Source: Spongilla lacustris
Lineage: Eukaryota; Porifera; Demospongiae; Spongillida; Spongillidae
Direction of reading: 5' to 3'
Assembly: GCA_949361645.1 (NCBI GenBank)
Contig: OX442436.1
Location: 2,480,032 to 2,544,031 of the forward strand
DNA length: 64,000 nt
The position numbers and the translations under genes were made by a program. How positions within the stretch are numbered: position 1 is the stretch's first letter; each line of letters begins with the position of its first letter. The notes under the pieces were generated by a model. The model saw only the letters and a list, made by a program, of their open reading frames with translations. It ran no database searches and had not been told where the DNA came from. Below are positions 49,901-59,452 of the stretch, in pieces.

Positions 49901-52900
49901 CGATAGATCAAAGCACTATTGAACTCGAATAGTTTTGTTACCATAACTTCAAGGTGGTACTTTTAACTGATCTGTGAGCAGGCTCTTCACCTGTATGTCA
50001 TAACACATTTTATGAATTAGTTGTACAAATAAATGTACATGTACACATGTACATCATAATCAATTGGTTCTGTGCTAGCCGTACATATTGTTTCATTCGA
50101 TCCACTCACCATTCTTTAGTTGATTCTTTAAAATGACTTTAGATATGTATTTTCACCATTATGTATTCAGGTTTGCTATAGAGCACTGTTTGAAGTGTTA
50201 TGGAACAGCTTTCACCAGTGCCACAGGTGGTAAGTTACCAGTTTTGATGGAAAGTGCATAATCGTGTAATGCAAATACGCTCTAAGAGGTCTTTTACAAG
50301 CTGTCGGAAGAAAAGGTTTGTCAGTTTTATGGAGAGCTGATATTGCGACCGGCAGGCAAGGTACTTGCACATGGGCAGTTTACTGTACCATGTAGCGGGT
50401 AGCGTTTAAATTGGTGGTGAAGAAACTGTCATTTGAAATGAGTGTGCATGTGGTACAGCCTGCAGGGAGCAATTCTTCAGATGCACATGACCATTATACG
50501 TGTAAATACTTGAGCAGATTTGATCACTACACTGTGATGTACATACATACATGTACACCATGTACAACTACATTTCCTTATGCATAACATGGTGAGCATT
50601 GAAGCAGCTTGAAAATTAACAACTTACAGTGTAATAATAGATTGTGCTTATTGTATTTGAAGTGATGCACTGCATGTGTGCCTGGACCACTAACTTGTGA
50701 GATATACATGTACATCATAGACAAGGGAACTGTTATACAATTGGAGGACCAATGTGTGTGTGTGTGGAGGGGGGGGGATGAATGAGCATGCATCAACAAA
50801 CAAAACCCACATTCCCACATTGAAATTTGTGGCACTGCAGAGTTCATTTCCTAGCAGTGCAATTTGTACATGCAGTCCGACCGTGCAAATACTACTGTAT
50901 TCATTATGCCAATATTGGAAGGTGTAAGGGCCTGGCCACTCCCTCTTAATTATGGGGGGGGGGGGGGGGGGCAAAGGTCCCCTTGGCCCCCCCCCTCCCC
51001 CCCTAGGTTCCTATGCCACTGTACATGTTTTCTGACATGTGCATATGTCCATTTGCCAGTGCGAATTGCAAATGCTACACAAGCCTGAGTCCAAATTTAA
51101 TGCACCCATTGCAAAGGAGAAATGTAGACGGCAAATGAGCTGTAGGTCCATATGTGTGCATGTACATGTACATGTAAGTTTCTTCATGTCACAGTATGGA
51201 AATGTGGTAATTGTGCATTACCTAGACCCAAATGTATGTAATGATGATTATTACTTGCAGTTATAATCATCATTATGTACATTTATGCACACAACATGAA
51301 ACTACTCCCAGTATCGTGGAGATTCAAACTGGACACTCCACCCTGTTTTTTGTATGCATTGGGACTGGATTCTTAATGCTTTCTGAGATGTGTTGGGGGG
51401 GGGGGAGGAGGTTATATTCACCTGCTCTTGAGCACCACAGGTGGTACATGTATTTGCATACACATTTGCAGCGTGTAAGAATTGCCCAAATGTTCTCCTT
51501 CCAGTTCAATTATCATGAATTCATGAAATCTTGGCAGGATTCTGTTCCTGAAGGAATGACCACATCGCTGTGTCAGCTGGAGGTAGATGTACTGTACATG
51601 TACATTTATAACTCTCTGTACACATGTACTGTTGTGATCTGTATAGTAGTACATGTTGTGAATAGTAATTGTAGCCAACAAGCATTGCTTGATACATGTA
51701 CATGTATAGGATGATCCAAAAGTCGCTCAAATGTTTAGACTTAAACCAATTCAAAAAATTTGCATGACACTTTTGGATCACCCTGTATATAATCAACTGC
51801 TTCCTCTCCACTACAACTTACATGTAGGGCATAGCATTGACAGACATGAATGCTACTCCCCCCGTCATTTGGTTTTTCCCTGTCAAAGCATTGCCTCAGG
51901 ATGCCACTGAGAGGTGGGCAGAGCATGGCCTTGCTATCCATTATCACTTCACAAATCTGTTTTCACCCCCGTACATGTGTACATCTACATGTATACTGTA
52001 GATTCAACAGGCTGTTCTCTTTAAGGGAGAAGTGGACACAGGCAGACATTGAACCCTACATACGGTTGGTTGGTTTTCATGATAGTGTTTGCATGATGTA
52101 CATGTACATGTATATGTAACGTAGGATATTTACAACTTTAGGTAGTAATGTGGTGTCGTATCCCTAGGAATTCTCAAATAGAAATTAAATAAACTAACTT
52201 AAAATATTGTGAAAACCACATTTCTTTGAGACATCCAGTGCACAGATATGGTATGCAGCATCACACTACAGATAGAATCCCAAACACAACAGCAGAAGCT
52301 GTAGCGGAATTAAGGCAGTGCGAGCATAAAATGGTAAAAATTTGTAGCTTTATTCAGAATAAAATAGAGGTGGACGCTAGTATAATTCGCGCTTTTAAAG
52401 TGTACATGTAAGTGGCTTAACTGTTATAATCAATTTATAGATATAGCTGTTCAGCATTGAGTAATAATCACGCAGTAGGTAGAATAACACGGTCAGCTAT
52501 TATCCCTAGAAACCTGCAAATAGACTAGGGTTATGTAGAGCAGACACTCTGCATATTTGTTCTCGTTGTTTCCTATGAATATCCCCAATTTGAACTGCTG
52601 TGAAACTCCTCTTTATGGGCATGATACTTGAAATGCGGACATGTATCTAAACAGGATTTAAGTTTCCACAGACTATGAACCCCTGAAATGCAGACACCTC
52701 AATAATCAGGACCCTTGAGATGGTCCCAATGGTGCCTACATTTTGAGGGTTCCTCTGTGGTAAGTACAATGAAGGTACCATCACAGCACTATTTTTGGAG
52801 GAAGTACACACAGGTGGTATGATCGTCGTGTAGGCAAAATTACAGCTTCACTGTTTGGACGTGTCTCATGATGTTCTGGAAAAGTTTATAAATAAATATC

Positions 52901-53577
52901 TAGTGAAGGAGATAATGCAGTATACATCTAGAACCACTTCATCTATGATTCACATTATAAAATTGATGAAAAATACAATGCACTCTAAACAACACTTTGA
53001 ACGATTCGTTAATGCGGCAGTGACAATCTTGTCTATTGTAGACAAGTCAACATCAATTCTCTCTTGATCAAAGAGATGGATGAAGTTCCTTGAAGGATAG
53101 TTTTTTTATCACTCGTTCGACATAAGGAACTCAGAAATACATGTAGAGCAAGCAATATTCTGGCAAAGCGCAGTTTCAGGCAAGTTTCAGGAACTAGGGT
53201 GTGGTCCTATGTCCTCTCTTGGTCGCCCCAGCATAGCCCATATCATTTAGTAATGGCCTGTAATACATGTATATATGGCATTTTTCTACTAGTCTGGGGA
53301 CCCAACTGGTGGTAACCATCAATATATTGGGTGCGGGTAAATGAAACATATGAATAATGATTCTGTCAGTATGTGTTTGTGTGTGTATTATTGTGCATTT
53401 GTACAGTATATGTGTGTAGTAGATGTGTATGTACTGATGTACTTGTTTTTCTGCATAAACACCAGGGATCTTGAGACATCATCACAGTCCCTCAAAGCCC
53501 TTCTGCTCAAGCATGCACGAATGTCCACTGGCTCCAATGGAGAGAAGGTCTTCAATGCAAAGAGAACTGTAACATGA
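32744..53577 (+). CDS. DSCC1: DSCC1 (DCC1) orthologue, sister chromatid cohesion / CTF18-RFC subunit, twelve exons
   Basis: Exons: 32744-32973, 34349-34479, 35032-35072, 43483-43674, 44159-44249, 45710-45848, 50171-50229, 50287-50315, 51472-51582, 51828-51913, 52002-52064, 53466-53577 (TGA). All phases agree and give 427 residues (human 393). DCC1 forms the alternative CTF18-CHTF8-DCC1 clamp loader, which loads PCNA and supports cohesion. Conserved blocks against the remembered human protein: VVRGDPSDDAVLC, TFELKIAETSNALLLSPG, YYELRLCQPKTQKLRELL, YSLEELKARVQASDAELLEA, GFWRVFDLDYRDRV, AIEHCLKCYG, EVFYKLSEEK, SWQDSVPEGMTTSL, GIALTDMNATPPVIWF, FNRLFSLREKWTQADIEPYI and the C-terminal KVFNAKRTVT. 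The last matches the DNA-binding winged-helix end. Exon 8 is only 29 nt and exon 3 only 41 nt. Exon 1 may contain a 45-nt intron (32762-32806). Two minisatellites copy its splice sites. Confidence 0.95.
33035..33062. repeat. G-rich tract in DSCC1 intron 1
   Basis: A GGTGGGGGGTGGGGGTGGGGGG run shortly after the exon 1 donor, with similar G tracts near 33597-33620. Simple sequence. Confidence 0.85.
33755..34390 (+). repeat. 52-nt minisatellite copying the DSCC1 exon 2 splice acceptor and exon start
   Basis: Twelve units start with TCCTAG at 33761, 33813, 33865, 33917, 33969, 34021, 34073, 34125, 34177, 34229, 34291 and 34343; one unit has a 10-nt internal duplication. Each unit contains CCCCTCCTAG, then the sequence that in the last unit is the first ~40 nt of exon 2 (encoding IVVRGDPSDDAVLC). 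The final unit continues into the rest of exon 2. Every upstream unit read from its own acceptor hits TAG in the next unit's TCCTAG. Confidence 0.93.
34545..34890. repeat. 31-nt minisatellite in DSCC1 intron 2
   Basis: About eleven units of CTGCACCTCAAGG.GCATGTCA and (C/T)GTGACAGG, period 31 nt, with one truncated unit near 34750. It includes the palindrome CACGTG or CATGTG in each unit. Confidence 0.92.
36498..38228. mobile_element. Long-armed Tc1/mariner-like foldback element in DSCC1 intron 3
   Basis: TA at 36496-36497 and 38229-38230 flanks ends CAGTGCGTAACGTGATAC and, inverted, CAGTGCATAACGTGATAC. The two arms are inverted copies of about 700 nt each (roughly 36498-37205 and 37500-38228). 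The central part holds a second inverted pair (CAGCAGCTGTGATTGCCAGC / GCTGGCAATCACAACTGCTG). The right arm has acquired a ~27-nt G run (37882-37909). A 106-codon minus-strand ORF (37344-37664) has no domain that I recognise. The TA duplication and CAGTG ends suggest the Tc1/mariner superfamily. Confidence 0.75.
39661..41472. repeat. 30-nt minisatellite with higher-order structure, DSCC1 intron 3
   Basis: About 60 units of GTGTGGACCACTGCATCCTGCACTCCTG split as GTGTGGACCACTG and CATCCTGCACTCCTG. Variants (ACTCCATCC versus ACTGCATCC; CTACATGTACACTCC with a 6-nt insertion) recur in the same order, giving a higher-order period of about 306 nt in the first half. The 540-720-codon frames across it are artefacts of the multiple-of-three period. 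Confidence 0.97.
41595..41770. repeat. Short tandem repeat of CCCATATATCAGRACCAGTGT
   Basis: About five copies of a ~40-nt unit containing ATATATCAG.ACCAGTGTGTGGTA with variable spacing, next to the 30-nt array. Confidence 0.8.
42000..42836. repeat. 18/12-nt minisatellite (GTACACCATGTACACAGG), DSCC1 intron 3
   Basis: About 45 units of TGTACACCATGTACACAGGR with occasional 12-nt units lacking ACAGGG. Units are near-palindromic (TGTACA). The long Cys/Val/His frames on both strands are artefacts. Confidence 0.95.
43985..44135. repeat. 40-nt tandem repeat next to the DSCC1 exon 5 acceptor
   Basis: Three full copies and one partial copy of ACATGTACATGGCTAGGTGC followed by AGCCCCTCAAACAACTGTGC. 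The last ends about 25 nt before the exon 5 acceptor (44158). Confidence 0.93.
44240..44880 (+). repeat. 29-nt minisatellite copying the DSCC1 exon 5 splice donor
   Basis: Starting exactly at the exon 5 boundary (GTGGATG|GTGAGGG, exon end 44249), 22 units of GTGAGGGTGCAGTAGTGGGT+GGCTGGATG follow at a 29-nt period. Each ends with GGATG before GTGAGG, reproducing the end of exon 5 and its 5' splice site. Two units have TTGAGG instead of GTGAGG. The long minus-strand Pro/His/Ser frames are artefacts. Confidence 0.93.
45386..45600 (+). repeat. 32-nt tandem repeat with acceptor-like TTACATTCCAG in DSCC1 intron 5
   Basis: Six to seven units of CTCACTCCTTACATTCCAGT+CTTAACCCTACT. Each has a pyrimidine-rich stretch followed by CAG. 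The array lies 110-320 nt upstream of the true exon 6 acceptor (45709). Confidence 0.9.
46469..47428. mobile_element. Tc1/mariner-like element with perfect terminal inverted repeats, DSCC1 intron 6
   Basis: CTCCGTCGTAATGATATTTG at 46469 and its exact inverse ending at 47428 form part of a 24-bp perfect TIR. TA lies on each side (46467-46468, 47429-47430). Internally there is an open frame at 46829-47080 (about 83 codons, Lys/Pro-rich N-terminal half, Asp/Gly/Ser-rich acidic tail). I do not recognise it; it may be the end of a transposon-encoded protein. Confidence 0.8.
46829..47080 (+). CDS. Unassigned ORF inside the Tc1/mariner-like element
   Basis: An 83-residue frame from ATG 46829. It begins MLAFKAVEVPKGSKKADLQK and ends in an acidic DDDGGWGEEGASDSDSA tail. 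Codon content differs from the AT-rich surroundings (locally GC-rich). No domain is recognised. It may be the 3' exon of a longer transposon gene whose 5' part is degraded; a stand-alone gene is less likely. Confidence 0.3.
   Translation: MLAFKAVEVPKGSKKADLQKLAKDALKLPMSKEPTPLLALPAPPTCNSTVAAGQPGLSSAAMPDEPDDDGGWGEEGASDSDSA
47820..47950. other. Possible transposon end (GGGGCGGATCCAG) with poly-G tract
   Basis: AGCAGGGGCGGATCCAG at 47826 resembles hAT-like ends seen elsewhere in the window. A G run follows at 47919-47933. The partner end was not identified. Confidence 0.35.
48000..50170. other. Remainder of DSCC1 intron 6, no gene seen
   Basis: AT-rich unique sequence with scattered TACATGTA motifs. 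No repeats with clear boundaries and no coding signal. Confidence 0.6.
51706..51788. mobile_element. Very short mariner-type MITE in DSCC1 intron 9
   Basis: The ends read AGGATGATCCAAAAGT and, inverted, AGGGTGATCCAAAAGT, flanked by TA-containing sequence, about 80 nt in total. The GGGTGWTCCAAAAGT terminus is typical of mariner elements as I remember them. The right end lies ~40 nt upstream of the exon 10 acceptor (51827). Confidence 0.6.
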
Positions 53578-54485
53578 ACGATCATTTCTGTCGTGTGTTC
53601 ATACAGAACTGTCATTTCTGTCTGTGTTGATATGATTGTCCCATGGATGCATTTGAAATGCATGCTTTGATGATACAAAGGTACAGGTACATGTAGTGCA
53701 CTTAGCAAGAACGTTTGTCTGCATGTTACCTTAACTATTAGTCATGAGCAAAATATAATCCATAAGTACACTATTATTATAATAGAGCCAAGTACATGTA
53801 CCTTAGTGGAAGAGAAGCACAATTCCAATGATGTCAAATGCTTAGTGCAGCTTGGCTCCCATAGCAGTTGAGACTTATGGGTGTTGGGGTGCAGAAGCCA
53901 TGCAGACTTTATCGTGCATGCCTTGCAACTGACTAACTGCTCAAAATCTCAAGCCACCTGTGAATTGTATGGCAGGCTTAGTTTAACTTTGCATTGTTGA
54001 TATGCTGACCAATTCAACTCACGAGCACTCCTGTCACGATCAGGATCAATTGAAGATCCATATATAGGACTTACATAATAAACTGTATAATTATACATGT
54101 TAGCCCTTTTGGATATAATTCGCGTAATTGTGCATTTAATCCTCTTGTTATATATAATTATAATTAAAACCGTATAGGTATACAAGATGCAACATTTTAA
54201 AGAATACAATAACAACTGTACTTTTAATAAATAAACAATTACACTGTACAATACATAAATAAAATAAATATTGCAAGCTCTATCAAAGAATAGGCGTAGG
54301 AAATTGGAGCGAAAGTGGGTGTAGACTCAGGGATTTGATGTCTGATTATTAAGTGCATAATAACTTTACTGTTGTATATTGAGAGTGAAAATAAATAAAT
54401 AAATACATAAAATCATTATCGTTAATGGCATACATCATAGTAACATCAAACACACAACACTTGCTATATATAAAACACACTACAG
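53578..54485. other. DSCC1 3' flank, no gene seen
   Basis: Non-coding. AT-rich from about 54080 to 54480, including AATAAA-like motifs (54262, 54390-54400) that could serve as polyadenylation signals for either strand. Confidence 0.5.
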
Positions 54486-55310
54486 TTAAGATGGGATTCT
54501 ACGGAGGATGGCTCTGGCATTCGCTCTTGTTAGGGAAATGCTTAATTCTGCGAAAAGCTCAAAAGATATCTGTGCCTTTGGCAGAGACTTGTGAATCGCA
54601 AGCCTAGCAATTATCTGAGCCAGAAATATTGAAGCTTCGTTACCCCAAGCCCCATAGGAGTCAACTACTAGAGGGGTTGAGACCCACCCTAAAGCTAAAC
54701 ACTTTTCATCATTGGCCTGGTGTTTCCTGCTCTCTGTTGCCTCAAGGACTGCTTGCTCCCGCTTCAGCTAAAGTTGAAGGATTTAGCGGTGAGACTACGG
54801 AGATGTCCAGGGCAACGGGCCTTCCATGATTCCAATGCTTCACGAGAATATCAGCAGGCCGTGACTGTGAATGGTCAGGAAAAAGCCCAGCACCAGCTTC
54901 AACTTCGATTGAAGCATGTGCACGGTGAAGAAAGTGCGCTAAAGTATCCCTGAGAGCATTATGGCTGTAATAACATCACCCCCACATTTACATGTTAATG
55001 CATGGTGTCCAAGAGGGTCCAGACTGTGGGCAGGGCAGAACGCACACTGAGAACCCTGGGAGGTATCCAGGCCTAGCCACCACTTGACAGCTACCCTGAA
55101 TTCAATTGGGTCAAGATGGAGAGCTAGGGATGTGGAGGGAATAACTGATAACCAGGATGTCGCGTGGGGGGCTGAAACTGATAGCAACCGAGCCTTGTTT
55201 AATAAAATACAAATGCATACTCTAGCACATGCACACGCACAATAGCACATACAAACTCTATTCATAAGCTGATGTTCGTAGTCCAGCCCCATCATCCATG
55301 TGAACTGCAC
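54486..55310 (-). pseudogene. Non-LTR retrotransposon (reverse-transcriptase C-terminal region) remnant
   Basis: Read on the minus strand, this matches a family of sponge/cnidarian RT-associated proteins that I recognise by motif: ARLLSVSAPHATSWLSVIPS, FRVAVKWWLGLDTSQGS, then a zinc-binding CAFC..LDPLGHHALTC. With frameshifts it continues as FPDHSQSRPADILVKHW, VALDISVVSPLNPSTLAEAG and finally SISLTRANARAILRR before a TAA at 54488-54486. Several stops and frameshifts show that it is dead. The upstream catalytic RT domain (YxDD) is not present in this window. Confidence 0.7.
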
Positions 55311-55339
55311 TCCTCCATTTCACTCTGCTTCCTCTTATG

Positions 55340-55540
55340 TACAGATTTGTGGCTCTTAGTATATAGCAAACGCCAACGTCGCCGGGCCCTTACCCATTCA
55401 GTCACTTCACTTAGTGGTTTTTTCCACTAAAAGCTTCAAGGCAGAGTTAGCTTCACGAGCTAGGACACCGTCAATTGAGGTGACAAAAGGGGTGAAAGAT
55501 GCATGTCTAGCCTCAACAGCATCCATGCAGGACGGTATTT
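55340..55540 (-). pseudogene. Second fragment of a retroelement-associated protein
   Basis: The minus strand encodes EARHASFTPFVTSIDGVLAR and, after a frameshift, LSEVTEWVRARRRWRLLYTK. The first motif belongs to the C-terminal part of proteins often found downstream of the RT family in the neighbouring feature. Not intact. Assignment rests on remembered motifs only. Confidence 0.5.
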
Positions 55541-56330
55541 CTTTGTCTTCTCATTCTCAGCTGAATGAAACATTTTAAATGATTATAATACACAACATGA
55601 CATATGATAAATTATATTTATATGTATACGTACAAAAACATTGATTTCACTGACACACACACAATAAGTACACATATGGGTTCACACGGAGCCAAGCTTT
55701 GTCTTTTTACTTGGTGGCATACTACAATCACTCATTGTTCTAAAGTTATCCATAATTCGCTCCGTCTCAATAGCAATACCAATCTGTTGAATTGAAGATT
55801 GAACCTCTCTTCTGCACTCATACATCAGCTTCTCCAAGACACATATATATGCACATCATAAATTGCAATATCACTTAAGACATCCTGGCTGTTTAACAGC
55901 TTGCTGCATAAAGCGTCCCTCCGCTTGTACAGTTCTGTGAGTTCAGATGAATACTCTATGTACGTGCGGCAGGAATTGCTCGCCTTCTTTTCGTAGTATC
56001 GATTGCCCCATCTCCACCCCTTTCCGCTTCATCGTAAATGCTCAAGTACAATACACTCCTCATATGGAGAAATGGCCCATACATAGGCGGTCATCATGCT
56101 TTTATTTTTAAATTGAATTTTAAACAAATTTATAATTTACTATAAATCGGTCTGATTGTGAATCTGTGTTTTATATAATTATGACATGAACCATTCGTGT
56201 AGTAAAATCAAGACAAAAAATTAATTTCTACCGCGCATAATTTATTCATGACATAACGTAATACCTTGCGTCATCTGGGATTGAGTTCCAGTTATTTCGT
56301 ACGTTGCAACTAGTTAACTGTTAATTGCAG
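55541..56330. other. Non-coding stretch, no gene seen
   Basis: No domain-bearing frame on either strand. Sequence is AT-rich with no clear repeats. Confidence 0.5.
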
Positions 56331-56433
56331 ATGAATTATTAACGATAATACACAATCGTAGCTTTGGAGATGTGGAGGCAGCAATAAACGGATTGCCCTG
56401 CATGATTTCAACTTCTGAGATTCAGGTGTTTTG
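56331..56433 (+). other. Possible internal exon of an unidentified gene
   Basis: 103 nt bounded by TTAATTGCAG and G|GTGAGT. It is open in one frame as ELLTIIHNRSFGDVEAAING and LPCMISTSEIQVFW, which looks protein-like rather than random. No compatible partner exon was identified, and I cannot name a family. It could equally be a chance ORF. Confidence 0.25.
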
Positions 56434-56504
56434 GTGAGTATACTGTGTGAATTTAGTATGTGCAGAACAGGCATATATTCGATGCAGTGAAGGGGGAGGA
56501 GATA

Positions 56505-57330
56505 TGGCCTTCTCCCTATACTAGTACTGTATGGAATTCTCCCTGTACTGTTGGCCTTCTCCCGGACCGTTAATTGCCCGTCTCCTTATACTGTTGGTCT
56601 TCTTCCTGTAGTGTTAGACTGGTGGCCTTCTCGCTATACTGTTGGCCTTCTCCCTATACTGTTGACCTTCTCCCTATACTGTTGGCCTTCTCCCTATACA
56701 GTTGGCCTTCTCCCTATATACAGTTGGCCTTCTCCCTATACTGTTGGCCCTTCTCCCTATACATTGGCCTTCTCCCTATACATTGGCCTTCTCCCTATAC
56801 TGTTAGCCTTCTCCCTATACATTGGCCTTCTCCCTATACTGTTAGCCTTCTCCCTATACTGTTGGCCTTCTTCCTATACTGGTGGCCTTCTCTTTATAAT
56901 AAGCTGCGCTTATACTGTTGGCCTTCTCCCTATACTGTTGGCCTTCTCCCTATACTGTTGGCCTTCTCCCTATACTGTTGGCCTTCTCCCTATACTGTTG
57001 GCCTTCTCCCTATACTGTTGGCCTTCTCCCTATACTGTTGGCCTTCTCTCTATACTGTTGGCCTTCTCCCTATACTGTTGGCCTTCTCCCTATACTGTTG
57101 GTCTTCTCCCTATACTATTCCTATACAGTTGGCCTTCTCCCAATACTGTTGACCCTTCTCCCTATATGTTTGACCTTATCCCTATACAGTTGGCCGTCTC
57201 CCTATATGCTGTTGGCTTTCTCCCTATACTGTTGACTTTCTACCTACATGTGTACTGTCGGCCTTATCCCTATACTATTTCCTATACAGTTGGCCTTCTC
57301 CCTATACTATTGGCTTTCTCCCTATATGAA
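56505..57330. repeat. 20-nt minisatellite (GGCCTTCTCCCTATACTGTT)
   Basis: About 38 units with shortened (CATTGGCC) and variant units. The central part, 56920-57110, is almost perfectly homogeneous. The Leu/Tyr/Trp-rich frames are artefacts. Confidence 0.95.
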
Positions 57331-57654
57331 CCACTGAGCATTGTCCATTTGTGTACATGTAGCATCTCTGTCCCTTTGTTTACCATGTGTATAGCTGACC
57401 AGTGGGACACACACACCACACACGTGCATGGACACTTCCAGCAAGTCACGCACGCTCAGTTACAGTGTGGACACTCAATGTAGTAGCTCTACTGGTGGTG
57501 ATGCACATATTCACAAGTGTCTCCATCATGGGCACACACACCAATGATGTCCACACATATACCTGTACACAATGGTACTTACATGTACATCCATATACAT
57601 CAGATATAAATAATAATAATTTGGACACAAACACACACATGCATGTACATGTAC

Positions 57655-57668
57655 ACACGCACACACAT

Positions 57669-57741
<73 letters not shown>
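57655..57741. repeat. (CA)n microsatellite
   Basis: CA dinucleotide run of about 85 nt with a few interruptions at its left end. Confidence 0.96.
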
Positions 57742-57744
<3 letters not shown>

Positions 57745-58876
57745 AGATTGCTGTACAACCACAACAAGACACAACAATCTACCAGGAGAGAGCTACCATA
57801 CTACTGGAGGAGCCGAGGATCAATGAAGACCTACTAACTGCAGTACTACAAACCAAAGTATTTACTGGTCTGGCTACTTCCCCAGTCCTTTGAACACAGT
57901 GACGACAGATAACAGGTGTGTGAATGGCTGTTTGGGGGCTATTGTGATGGTGGTTACATGCACTAGAGTACGCATGGTATTTTTGGACATGCTAATTTTT
58001 GTTTGCATGCATTGGTGTTGAGAACACTTCCTCACTCCCCTGGAGGGGTGTTGGTGGTGTCATTGGATCACCTCTCCAAATCCCCCAGAAGTGGGGAGGT
58101 GTCCTTTGTACACATACAATGCATCACTTGGGTGACGGCTCCATCAGAAGTTTTTGAACATGCATGTTAAAGTACTTCTGTTTAAGGGCCTGGAGAGGTA
58201 CATTAACTTGTACATGTACTCTTTGTTACATGTACTATTGTCTATCTTTATAGACACCATCTACTGTTACATAATCCTGTACCTAGTATATGTACCCAGG
58301 ACTAATTTCAAAAATGGTCTCATCTGGTGGCTACCAGATACAGGTATAAACCCTAACCCTGACTACCTACACAAAAGTTCTGGTAAATTTAATATAACTA
58401 CATTTGCATCTGAGGCTGTGCTTTAAAAGGCTACCATGCGCTATATTCATTTGAGTTGCATGCAACATGTTACCTACATGTACGTGTGGTAACCTTAACC
58501 CTTCTATGCATGTATGCAGCCAAGTCATCGTATGCCCTTCATGCAACTTTTTTGGCTGTAGGTCACTACATGTACATGTACATGCAGTGGTACTTCAAAG
58601 ATAGGTAGTGATTTTAGTGGTTACCTAAGTTTTGCAAAGCAACCACATCCATTGTGTGGACAAGGAAACCACAAGCCAGCCCTAAGCTACTGGCCTAACA
58701 AAGGATAATGGTTCTGGGGCTATGCTAAAGCTTCATACATGTAGGTTGGCCCATGCCCATTTAGTGTTTGCATTAGTTATCACAAATAGAATAACCTTAT
58801 GGGCCCACTTCGTACATACATGTATGGACACACCTCCCTTGACAACTTACATGTACATGTACATGTTATATACTAT
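57742..58876. other. Non-coding stretch, no gene seen
   Basis: An open frame at 57749-57893 has no recognisable product. The rest holds scattered ACATGTACATGT motifs only. Confidence 0.45.
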
Positions 58877-58996
58877 ACTGTTGGTCAGTTGGCCTTCTCC
58901 CTATACAGTTGGCCTTCTCCCTATACTGTTAGCCTTCTCCCTATATAGTTGGCCTTCTCCCTATACTGTTGGCCTTCTCCCTATACTGTTGGCCTT
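58877..58996. repeat. Second, short array of the 20-nt GGCCTTCTCCCTATACTGTT unit
   Basis: About six units identical in type to the 56.5-57.3 kb array, 1.5 kb away. This implies spread or duplication of the array rather than independent origin. Confidence 0.93.
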
Positions 58997-59359
58997 CCCT
59001 AAAGGTTTTCATTCTTAGTATGCACGGCATTACATGTAGTACCTTGCTCTCATTACTATCAACAGTAAGGCTCTCAACTGTAGTACTCCAAGCCTAGCTG
59101 GCAACAAGTAGACAGGCAATAGAATAACCCTTTGGCTCACCAAAAATGTACATACATGTACATGTATGGACACAAGTAGTAGTGCTGCACATCTGTTAAC
59201 ATACTATGAACTTCCAGGACACAGCTATTCCCTAGGACAAGTATGTACAGACCTAGACCTTTTATCAGCAGTCTGGCCACACAACAAAATTCATGACATT
59301 GGGCCTTTGTTACTTTGTACAAACATCCAAATAAGATAGGATCAGCAGGTGTTTATGTA

Positions 59360-59374
59360 CACACACACATACAT

Positions 59375-59452
<78 letters not shown>
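59360..59452. repeat. (CA)n microsatellite
   Basis: CA dinucleotide run interrupted once by ATGCA. Confidence 0.95.

Noticed and set aside
56551..57483. 310-codon Leu/Tyr/Trp-rich ORF resembling a membrane protein
   Set aside because: Translation of the 20-nt minisatellite; period-driven, with no real hydrophobic segment pattern beyond the repeat.
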